Source: Mesorhizobium wenxiniae
GTDB taxonomy: Bacteria; Pseudomonadota; Alphaproteobacteria; Rhizobiales; Rhizobiaceae
Length of the DNA: 64,000 bases
Assembly (NCBI RefSeq): GCF_002284535.1
Contig: NZ_NPKH01000023.1
Coordinates: 279,767 to 343,766, forward strand
Direction of reading: 5' to 3'
Part shown: positions 57,390 to 64,000 of the stretch, one piece after another
Numbering within the stretch: the first letter of the stretch is position 1
How the letters are laid out: each line of letters begins with the position of its first letter
Translations under genes and position numbers: made by a program
The notes under the pieces: generated by a model
Database searches by the model: none
Told to the model about the DNA's origin: nothing
What the model saw: the letters and a program-made list of their open reading frames with translations, nothing else

Positions 57390-58922
57390 CTAGGTCATCC
57401 GGCGCTCCATTTGCACCTCGGCCCCTAGACTTTCGATGTCGCGGAAGATCGAAGCGACAGCCAGCGCGCGCCCTTCGCGCTTGAAGCGGAGCAGGCAATC
57501 CTTGGCAATGATGTCTCCATCGACCTCGATCTCGTCCCATTGCGCGGCATGGCCGACGTAGTTGATGGGAACGTCGTAATGCTGGCTCCAGAAGAACGGC
57601 ACGCCGACGTATTTCTCGCGATGGCCGAGCATGTTGAGGGCCGCGGTTCGCCCCTGCCTCTCTGCGACCACCCAATGCTCGACCCGGATGTTCTCGCCAC
57701 TGTGCGGATCTGGCCACCGCGCAATGTCGCCGGCCGCGAAGATCCCTGGTGCGCTCGTCTCCAAAAAGGCGTTCACGACGACACCGCGGTCAAGGATGAG
57801 CCCCGCCGTTTCGGCAAGCCCTGTCCGCGGTCGCACGCCGATGCCGGCGACGACGAAATCCGCCGCCAACGTATCGCCACTGCTGAGTTTCACCTTGTTG
57901 CCGTCGATGCTACTTGCGGTGTCCTCGAGATGGAATACGACACCATTCTCCTCATGGAGGGCGCGGATGAAATCGCCCATTTGCGGACCCAGGACGCGTT
58001 CCATAGGCCGTTTTTCCGGCGCCACGACATGAACTTCGATATCGCGCGAGCGCAGGGCCGCGGCAACTTCTAGGCCAATGAAACTGGCGCCAAGCACGAC
58101 GGCGCGGCGCGCGGTCGTGGCTCGCTCGATGATCGCCTTGCAATCTGCGAACGAGCGCAGCGTGTGAACGTGTGGCAGGTTGGCGCCGGGTATGGTCAGG
58201 CGAACCGGTTCGGCTCCGGTCGCAAGGAGTAGCCTATCGTAAGGAGTCCGGGCCCCGTCCGCGAGTACAACTTCGCCAGAACGTGCATCGATGCTGGCGA
58301 CGTTCGCATTGAGGCGCAGGTCAATATCGTTCCTTGAGTAGAAGCTTTCTCCGCGGAGCGGAATCCAATCCTCCGGTGCTTTGCCGGCGAGGTAGTCCTT
58401 GGAAAGATTGGGCCGATCAACGGGCGGCGCTTCGTCGTTGCTGAACATGACAATGCTGCCCTGATAGTGTTCGCGCCGCAGTTTCTCTGCCGCCGCGAAA
58501 CCGGCCGCGCCGCCACCGACAATGACGATTCTTTGCGGAACCTGGCCGGAGCTTCCATTGCGCTGCTTCGGTGCCGTCCGTTTGCGCTTTTCTCCGACGA
58601 ATATCCGATCATCGCGTTGTTCCACCGACCAGCAAGCGAGTGGACTGAAAGCAGGGGGACGCAAGGCCTCGCCTGTACGCAAATCGAAGCACGCGTGATG
58701 CCAGGGACACCGGACGGTGTCTTCCACCACAAGACCGTCGGCGAGCGGCCCGCCATAATGTGTGCATGTCGCCCCTATGGCGAAGACCTCCGCCCCGCGG
58801 CGCACCAGCAGCACCTGCTCATCGCGGCAATGGCCGAGGATCTTTCCACCATCGGGAAGGTCGGTTAGCGCGATGCCCTCGACCAGATCCGGCCCATTTG
58901 GTTTGACATGACCTTCAGCCAT
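57390..58922 (-). CDS. Rieske [2Fe-2S] domain-FAD/NAD(P) oxidoreductase fusion
   Basis: 510 aa. An N-terminal Rieske domain with ligands Cys53, His55, Cys72, His75 (CTHYGGPLADG and CPWHHACFD). It is joined by a basic linker to a ferredoxin-reductase-like FAD domain (VIVGGGAAGFAAAEKLRREH, GFIGLEVAAALRSRDIEVHVV, and GIFAAGDIARWPD). The architecture matches AIFL/apoptosis-inducing-factor-like and nitrite-reductase-like oxidoreductases. It probably passes electrons from NAD(P)H to the Rieske centre or an unknown partner. It stands alone, divergent from a stress-type SDR. Confidence 0.9.
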   Translation of the reverse strand: MAEGHVKPNGPDLVEGIALTDLPDGGKILGHCRDEQVLLVRRGAEVFAIGATCTHYGGPLADGLVVEDTVRCPWHHACFDLRTGEALRPPAFSPLACWSVEQRDDRIFVGEKRKRTAPKQRNGSSGQVPQRIVIVGGGAAGFAAAEKLRREHYQGSIVMFSNDEAPPVDRPNLSKDYLAGKAPEDWIPLRGESFYSRNDIDLRLNANVASIDARSGEVVLADGARTPYDRLLLATGAEPVRLTIPGANLPHVHTLRSFADCKAIIERATTARRAVVLGASFIGLEVAAALRSRDIEVHVVAPEKRPMERVLGPQMGDFIRALHEENGVVFHLEDTASSIDGNKVKLSSGDTLAADFVVAGIGVRPRTGLAETAGLILDRGVVVNAFLETSAPGIFAAGDIARWPDPHSGENIRVEHWVVAERQGRTAALNMLGHREKYVGVPFFWSQHYDVPINYVGHAAQWDEIEVDGDIIAKDCLLRFKREGRALAVASIFRDIESLGAEVQMERRMT

Positions 58923-59181
58923 TTTCCTCTCCCCTGGCGCGATCCGGTGACAAAATAGCCGAGCGGCGGGAAATCTTCAGGTCACCAGCTGCCTGGCTAG
59001 CGCGCCTTCAGGTTCTCGGACACCGCTTGAGCCCAACGTCCGGCCGCGCAATTTGTTGCCAGTTGGGCAGTACGCGCCGTCGATTTCCTGGCGTTTGGAT
59101 TCGCTGCTGAAGGAATGACACCGTCGCGTAAACTTTTTCGCCGAACATGCGTTGTCCCTTTTCCAAGCCAAGGAGACAGCC

Positions 59182-60150
59182 ATGCAGATGAAATCGGAAA
59201 TCGCCGGCGAGGCCGCCAAGCAACGCCACATCCAGCGCGGCATCGATGCCAAGGACAAATCGAAGGACGGCAAGCAGCAAGGCGCCATGCAGGCCGGAGC
59301 ACGCAAATATCCCGAGCCGCCCTTTCCTGAACAGCACCAGCCGAAGCCGGGGCACGAATGGGCCATTGAGCCGGCGCCGCTCTATGATGCGCCATTCTAT
59401 ATCGGATCAAAAAAACTAGATGGCAAAGTAGCCGTCATCACAGGCGGCGATTCAGGCATCGGCCGAGCCGTGGCCGTGCTCTATGCGCGCGAAGGCGCCG
59501 ATGTGGCGATCGTCTATCTGTCCGAGGATAAGGACGCCGATGAGACGAAGAGGGCCGTCGAAGCCGAAGGCCGGCGCTGCATGCTGGTCAAGGCCGACGT
59601 CAGCGAACGCGACCACTGCCACAACGCGGTTGCTGAGGTGGTAAAGGAATTTGGCCGGATCGACGTGCTGGTCAACAACGCCGCTTTCCAGATCCATTCC
59701 AGCGACTTCAGCGAGCTGACCGAAGAGCATTTCGACACGACGCTGAAGACCAACCTCTACGGTTATTTCCATATGGCGCAGGAGGCCGTGCCGCATATGA
59801 AGCCCGGTTCGGCGATCATCAACAGCGGCTCCGTAACCGGCCTAGAGGGCTCGAAGCAACTGGTCGACTATTCAATGACCAAGGGCGGCATTCATGCCTT
59901 CACGCGCGCGCTCTCGGGCAACCTTATCGAGAAGGGTATTCGGGTGAACTGCGTGGCGCCGGGCCCCGTGTGGACGCCGCTCAACCCGTCTGACAAACAA
60001 GCCGGTGACGTTTCGAAGTTCGGCGCAGACACGCCGATGAAACGGCCCGCACAACCGGAGGAGATCGCGCCGGCCTATGTATTCCTCGCCTCCCCGCATT
60101 GCTCGAGCTACATCACCGGCGAGATATTGCCGATCATCGGCGGCTACTGA
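59182..60150 (+). CDS. Stress-type short-chain dehydrogenase/reductase (YhdF/YghA-like)
   Basis: 322 aa from ATG 59182 with AAGGAGA upstream. It has the family's long N-terminal extension ending in AFYIGSKKLDGK-type sequence, then the SDR cofactor motif TGGDSGIGRAVAVLYAREGAD, NNAAFQ, catalytic Ser in INSGSVTG, and Tyr-Lys in YSMTKGG. Members of this group are often in general stress regulons. Substrate unknown. It precedes the HAD-ATPase fusion gene in the same direction, with an 88-bp gap. Confidence 0.9.
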   Translation: MQMKSEIAGEAAKQRHIQRGIDAKDKSKDGKQQGAMQAGARKYPEPPFPEQHQPKPGHEWAIEPAPLYDAPFYIGSKKLDGKVAVITGGDSGIGRAVAVLYAREGADVAIVYLSEDKDADETKRAVEAEGRRCMLVKADVSERDHCHNAVAEVVKEFGRIDVLVNNAAFQIHSSDFSELTEEHFDTTLKTNLYGYFHMAQEAVPHMKPGSAIINSGSVTGLEGSKQLVDYSMTKGGIHAFTRALSGNLIEKGIRVNCVAPGPVWTPLNPSDKQAGDVSKFGADTPMKRPAQPEEIAPAYVFLASPHCSSYITGEILPIIGGY

Positions 60151-60238
60151 GTGCCTGTCGCCCGCTCAGCCTGATCGTCGTGCGACCTCTTGCCTGTGAC
60201 GATGGTAGCGGCGATCTCAGATATGAAATGGTCGACAG

Positions 60239-61951
60239 ATGTATTTCATTGCCTTGGCGACAGACTATGACGGCACGCTGGCGCACGATGGGATCGTAGC
60301 TGAAAAGACGCTTGCTGCTCTCGAACGGGTCAAGAAAAGTGGCCGCAAACTCATCCTCGTCACGGGCCGCGAGCTGCCCGATCTCAAGCGCGTTTTTCCC
60401 GAACTCGGCGTGTTCGACAAGGTCGTCGCCGAAAATGGGGCCTTGATCTACACGCCTGCCAGCGAGGAAGAACGTGCGATCTCACCGGCACCGGCGCCCA
60501 AGTTCGTCGACAAGCTGAAGAAACACGGCGTCAAGCCGCTTTCGGTCGGACGGTCGATCGTCGCGACCTGGGAACCACACCAGGCAACAGTTCTTGAGGT
60601 CATCAAGGAACTCGGGCTGGAGCTGGAAATCATCTTCAACAAAGGCGCGGTGATGATCCTGCCCAGCGGCATCAACAAAGCAACAGGGCTGGCCGCCGCA
60701 CTTGAGGACCTCAGGCTGTCGCCACACAATGTGGTCGGTATTGGCGATGCTGAAAACGATCATGCCTTCCTGCAGGCCTGCGGCTGCAGCGTCGCTGTCG
60801 ACAATGCACTTGAGGCGGTCAAGGATACCGCGGACCTTGTAACGCGCGGCGCGCGTGGAAAAGGCGTCGAGGAGCTGATCGAAAAACTGGTAAAGCGCGA
60901 TCGGGAATTTGTCCGAAAACGCCGTGACGGCATCCTTCTCGGCTCGGCCGGCGGCGACGAAGTCTATCTGACGCCGACCGACACGGTTCTGATCGCCGGA
61001 AGCTCCGGCATCGGCAAATCCACCTTGGCCACCGCGCTGACGGAACGCTTCGTCGAGAACGGCTTTCAGTTCTGCATTTTCGATCCGGAAGGCGACTATG
61101 ATGGCCTCGAAGGCGCCGTCCGGATAGGCGATGGCTCGAGCGAACCGACAAAGGCACAAGTGCTCGACCTGATCGAGAAGCCGGACACCAGTGTGGTCGT
61201 CAATGGGCTGGCGTTGCGGGTCAATGAGCGACCGGACTTCTTTGCCGATCTGCTTCCCGGCCTTGGCAGTTTCCGCTTCCGTACAGCGAGGCCACACTGG
61301 CTAGTCATCGACGAGGCGCATCATCTTCTCCCCAAGAAGCGCGACGACACGCGCGCCGTCCTGTCGTTGGAATTACCTGGCACTGTCCTGATCACCGTTC
61401 ATCCGGAAGCGATTTCGACCGATGCCCTGCGTCTGGTCACTGCCGTCATTGCGCTCGGTCCCAAGGCCAAGAATGTCATCAAGGCCTTTTGTCATGAAAC
61501 GGATATCAAGCCGCCAAAGGATATTCCCTCGCCAAAAGGCGAGCGCGTGCTGTTCTGGCGGCCGCAAGCCCGCAAGAAAATTGCCATGGTCAAAGCGATC
61601 GAACCGCGCCAGTCGCTCAAGCGTCACAGCCGCAAATATGCGGAAGGTCAACTCGACGAGGCCGGCAGCTTCTATTTCAGAGGTCCCGACAAAGCCATGA
61701 ATCTTCGGGCCCACAACCTGATGATCTTCGCTCAGATTGCAGAAGGCATCGACGACGCGACCTGGGAGCATCACCTGCGTGCCGGCGACTATTCCGAATG
61801 GTTTCGCCATCAGATCAGGGACAAGGAGCTGGCGCGCGAAACCGCCGAGGCAGAAAAAGACGAAATGCTCTCGGCGCAGGAAAGCCGCAAGCACGTTCTG
61901 GATGCAGTACGTCGCCGTTATACGGCTCCTGCCACCGCCCCGGAGGAATAG
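60239..61951 (+). CDS. Fusion of HAD-IIB (Cof-type) phosphatase with a HerA/DUF87-like P-loop ATPase
   Basis: 570 aa. Residues 1-215 form a complete Cof-type HAD phosphatase: ATDYDGTLAHDG (Asp9, Asp11), ILVTGRE, NKGAVMILPSGINKATGL and GIGDAENDHAFL. Residues about 235-420 are a P-loop ATPase with Walker A GSSGIGKS (254-261), CIFDPEGDYDGLEG and Walker B HWLVIDEAHHLLP. This is the HerA/VirB4-like pattern, in which FDPEGD resembles the DPKGE/DxxGE loop. The last 130 residues are helical and charged. All catalytic motifs look intact. Function unknown. Confidence 0.85.
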   Translation: MYFIALATDYDGTLAHDGIVAEKTLAALERVKKSGRKLILVTGRELPDLKRVFPELGVFDKVVAENGALIYTPASEEERAISPAPAPKFVDKLKKHGVKPLSVGRSIVATWEPHQATVLEVIKELGLELEIIFNKGAVMILPSGINKATGLAAALEDLRLSPHNVVGIGDAENDHAFLQACGCSVAVDNALEAVKDTADLVTRGARGKGVEELIEKLVKRDREFVRKRRDGILLGSAGGDEVYLTPTDTVLIAGSSGIGKSTLATALTERFVENGFQFCIFDPEGDYDGLEGAVRIGDGSSEPTKAQVLDLIEKPDTSVVVNGLALRVNERPDFFADLLPGLGSFRFRTARPHWLVIDEAHHLLPKKRDDTRAVLSLELPGTVLITVHPEAISTDALRLVTAVIALGPKAKNVIKAFCHETDIKPPKDIPSPKGERVLFWRPQARKKIAMVKAIEPRQSLKRHSRKYAEGQLDEAGSFYFRGPDKAMNLRAHNLMIFAQIAEGIDDATWEHHLRAGDYSEWFRHQIRDKELARETAEAEKDEMLSAQESRKHVLDAVRRRYTAPATAPEE

Positions 61952-61969
61952 GGAGCGAAGGGATCGGCC

Positions 61970-62596
61970 ATGCACATCATTCTCGGCGGCACGGGCCATG
62001 TTGGTTCTGCTGCAGCCATGTTTTACGGCAGGGCGAAGCGGTCACCATCGTAGCTCGCGACCCGTCCAAAGGCGCTGACTGGACGCGGCGTGGTGCCGAA
62101 ATCGCGGTGGCGGATGTCCACGACAGCGAGGCCCTTTCGTCAGGTTTTTCGTCAAGGCGAGCGCCTGTTTCTGCTCAATCCGCCGGCTGACCCATCGACC
62201 GACACTGACGTTGAAGAGCGCAAGACCGTTGCCGCCATCACTGCAGCTCTTGAAGGATCTGGATTGCGAAAGATCGTCGCGCAATCAAACTACGGCGCTC
62301 GGCCCGGCGACCGGTGTGGCGACCTTAACATCCTCTACGAGTTGGAGCAGCAACTGCGCGCCCAGCCGATCCCTGCCAGCATCATCCGGGCGGCGTATTA
62401 TATGAGCAACTGGGATTCTGCTGGGGATGGTGTGGTGAACACCCTTTTTCCGGCGGACTTCAGATTGCCGATGGTGGCACCGGACGACCTTGGGCGCGCC
62501 GCTGCCCCTCTGCTGAAAGAGCCGATCGAACAGACAGGTATCCACTATATCGAAGGGCCGGCGCCTATTCTGCATCTGACGTCGCGGCTTGTCTAA
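61970..62596 (+). pseudogene. NmrA-like NAD(P)-binding protein gene with two frameshifts
   Basis: Start ATG 61970 gives MHIILGGTGHVGSAAA, a Rossmann motif, then stops early at a TAG near 62051. The protein continues in a second frame (VLRQGEAVTIVARDPSKGADWTRRGAEIAVADVHDSEAL) and from about 62133 returns to the first frame (FRQGERLFLLNPPADPSTDTDVEERKTV to the end). Two shifts of opposite sign, near 62020 and 62133, therefore cancel. Repaired, it would be about 209 aa, shorter than usual NmrA proteins (about 285 aa). It lies just after the HAD-ATPase gene. Confidence 0.8.
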
Positions 62597-62623
62597 GGGA
62601 GGAGTTACGGACACATTAAGGTC

Positions 62624-62809
62624 GTGACGGCACCGCGTGAAAAGTGGCAAGAGACCTTTGAGGACATGGGCTTTTCCAAGGCAGCCGCCAAATCGTATGC
62701 GCGCATGACCGCCGTCAGCCTGGACGACCTTGAACTGCCCGACAGTCCCGAGCGTGGCACGGTTTCCCTGCAATGCTACATTTCCGATTTGGTCACCCGA
62801 CACAATTAG
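62624..62809 (+). CDS. Small hypothetical protein
   Basis: 61 aa from GTG 62624. FSKAAAKSYARMTAVSLDDLELPDSPERGTVSLQCYISDLV looks like a helical C-terminal segment. It follows the NmrA pseudogene by 27 bp in another frame, so it might be a separate small gene or the displaced tail of an NmrA-type protein (which normally is longer than the remnant). I do not recognise a domain. Confidence 0.45.
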   Translation: MTAPREKWQETFEDMGFSKAAAKSYARMTAVSLDDLELPDSPERGTVSLQCYISDLVTRHN

Positions 62810-62883
62810 CGTCGCAAATCGACTCGGACAGGTCGGAACGAAACAGTGTTATCTCTGGATTTTCAATCCGTTACCGGAGCAAA

Positions 62884-63035
62884 TTATACTATTAAATCCT
62901 CTATTCTGATCGGCAGATCGCGGATACCCCTGCCCGTCGCATGATAAACCGCGCTTGCGACTGTTCGCCAAAGACCTTGACGCCGGCCCGGTTGACCTCG
63001 TGACCGGGGCTGAGTTCCACAGCCATTTCATCCAT
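62884..63035 (-). pseudogene. C-terminal fragment of a molybdenum hydroxylase (xanthine dehydrogenase family large subunit)
   Basis: Reading the minus strand, SAVYHATGRGIRDLPIRIED followed by LIV and TAA at 62884 is the classic end of XdhA/YagR-type molybdenum-binding subunits (ANAVYHATGxRxRDLPI). About 20 codons upstream in a shifted frame read HEVNRAGVKVFGE, matching their NPxGxKGxGE block, so the fragment is also frameshifted. Nothing further upstream matches; the gene has been reduced to its last 50 codons. Confidence 0.7.
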
Positions 63036-63050
63036 GGCGTTTTCGACTGG

Positions 63051-63497
63051 TCAGGGTTCACTGTATCCACTAGCAAAGAGGCGCAGGTCATAGGCCTCGG
63101 GATCTCGACGAAAGATCAACGCGCCATTCCGTTGGGATTCCTGTGGGACATAGTCGAGCGTAGCGCTGCTCTCCTCGACGACCTCATCGCCATTGCGGAG
63201 TTCACCTTTGATTTCGACAGCAGCAACTGATTTCCCCGCCCTGTTTGCGGCGGTGAACTCGACCACATAGCCGCCCTCGGTGACCGCGACCGCGAGCGGC
63301 AGCACAACGATCCGGGCGGTCCCATCGCGCGTGCTCAAGCCATCGACGACAAGAAAGCTGAGTACGGCAAGCAGGGCTACCGAGCTTATCCCCGCCACAA
63401 CCCACTCCGTGACCGAAGTCCCGGGTTTGCGTGTCATTCCTTTGTTGTCGGACTGCTGCTTCTGTTGCTTGTCGCCTTTTGCGGGATTCTTTGTCAC
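63051..63497 (-). CDS. TIGR02588 family protein
   Basis: 148 aa from GTG 63497, which overlaps the stop of the TIGR02587 gene (GTGA). A charged, Lys/Gln-rich N-terminus is followed by one membrane helix (VVAGISSVALLAVLSFLVVDGL). A periplasmic beta-rich domain follows (ARIVVLPLAVAVTEGGYVVEFTAANRAGKSVAAVEIKGEL). TIGR02588 proteins are found almost only next to TIGR02587 membrane proteins; function unknown. Confidence 0.85.
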   Translation of the reverse strand: MTKNPAKGDKQQKQQSDNKGMTRKPGTSVTEWVVAGISSVALLAVLSFLVVDGLSTRDGTARIVVLPLAVAVTEGGYVVEFTAANRAGKSVAAVEIKGELRNGDEVVEESSATLDYVPQESQRNGALIFRRDPEAYDLRLFASGYSEP

Positions 63498-64000
63498 AGA
63501 ATGAGCCTCGCAACCGCCGCCCCGAGCGCGCCAGGAAACGACAGAACCACGACTGCACTGAGTGTCTCCGAAAAGCCGGCGCCATCGGTCCTGCCGAAGG
63601 TCCACAGGATATAAAGGTTCACAAGCATCACCAGGACATAGCCGACGATTGCATAGCGAAAGAAGATGCTGACGAATCCAGCGCCTGGCTCGGGACCGTG
63701 CGAGCCGCGGAATTCGAACTCATAGACGAAGGCGTGCATGAGAGCGAGGGTGACCACCACCAGAGCGATTTCCTGCCAGGGGTGCATCTTGTAAGCGATG
63801 AGGACGACCTCCTCCGTTGGTGCGATGTTCACCGACAGAAACAGAGCTCCGACCACCATCAGGAACAGCTCTCCGGTGTAGCCGGGCTCGGGAATGTCCT
63901 CCTCCTCCAACAGACTCGGGCCAAGCTGAGCGCGTGCCAAAGATGCTCCTAGACTGCCTGGGACAACCTGCACCGCTATTTTGCCAATCACCTCCCGTAG
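63494..64000 (-). CDS. TIGR02587 family membrane protein (5' end outside the window)
   Basis: At least 168 codons, open to the window edge; residues before the apparent start at 63991 (LRE-V-IGKIAVQVVPGSLGASLARAQLG) read as normal family sequence, so this is the C-terminal part of a longer protein. About four membrane helices are seen (GELFLMVVGALFLSVNIAP, IALVVVTLALMHAFVYEFEF, FFRYAIVGYVLVMLVNLYILW, LSAVVVLSFPGALGAAVARLIL). It forms a pair with TIGR02588 and is of unknown function. Confidence 0.85.
   Translation of the reverse strand, partial: LREVIGKIAVQVVPGSLGASLARAQLGPSLLEEEDIPEPGYTGELFLMVVGALFLSVNIAPTEEVVLIAYKMHPWQEIALVVVTLALMHAFVYEFEFRGSHGPEPGAGFVSIFFRYAIVGYVLVMLVNLYILWTFGRTDGAGFSETLSAVVVLSFPGALGAAVARLIL

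Overview
The window looks like a chromosomal segment of a Mesorhizobium-like alphaproteobacterium (Hyphomicrobiales, Phyllobacteriaceae/Rhizobiaceae). It is GC-rich with dense short operons. Typical rhizobial markers are a MucR/Ros regulator, a choline-sulfate bet operon, a Rhizobium-type asparaginase, mutAB, a TIGR03808 Tat protein, the TIGR02587/TIGR02588 pair and a FixK/FNR-type box. No rRNA, CRISPR array, transposase, integrase or prophage was seen. The only RNA genes found are two near-identical tRNA-Pro(CGG).

Layout. 0-4.6 kb: DivJ/PleC-like histidine kinase and a peptidoglycan-binding membrane protein (minus), then DUF5330, sufE and mucR. 5.0-12.2 kb: a nonsense-interrupted SH3-like gene, oligopeptidase B, a SET-domain protein, two c-type cytochromes, sodB, a class IV aminotransferase and a haloacid dehalogenase. 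12.5-24 kb: L,D-transpeptidase, HerA-like ATPase, methylmalonyl-CoA mutase (mutA-mutB), an AbrB-Doc toxin-antitoxin pair with repeated operators, a Gre factor, a frameshifted TIGR03808 gene, asparaginase and a thiolase. 24.0-30.3 kb: betI-betC-(threonine dehydratase)-betA-betB, a tightly coupled operon for choline-O-sulfate to glycine betaine. 30.3-33.8 kb: a divergent LysR/NmrA pair and a phosphohexomutase.

34.0-40.0 kb: a 5.8-kb surface-polysaccharide islet (two glycosyltransferases, two pyruvyltransferases, one Wzx-like flippase) lies between two 121-bp direct repeats, each carrying tRNA-Pro. 40.1-43.4 kb: universal stress protein, a two-domain kinase of the Rv2004c type and TrxC, with a perfect TTGAT-N4-ATCAA box in the divergent spacer. 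43.5-45.4 kb: a GntR regulator next to a deletion junction that joins the front of a dehydratase gene to the back of an oligopeptide-type ABC ATPase gene.

46.2-57.4 kb: a GntR-controlled divergent catabolic locus. It has a five-gene peptide/opine-type ABC transporter with an embedded DapA-family enzyme on one side, and two Gfo/Idh/MocA dehydrogenases, a second DapA-family enzyme and a HAD phosphatase on the other. The substrate is not identifiable from sequence. 57.4-64 kb: a Rieske-FAD reductase, a stress-type SDR, an unusual HAD phosphatase-HerA-like ATPase fusion, a zone of decayed genes (an NmrA gene with two frameshifts, the tail of a molybdenum hydroxylase) and the TIGR02588/TIGR02587 membrane pair, the last running off the window.

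Several genes are broken by single-base events: an in-frame TAG at 5095, a -1 shift near 21060 and two compensating shifts near 62020 and 62133. These could be true decay or consensus errors. The 44.84-kb junction is a larger rearrangement.
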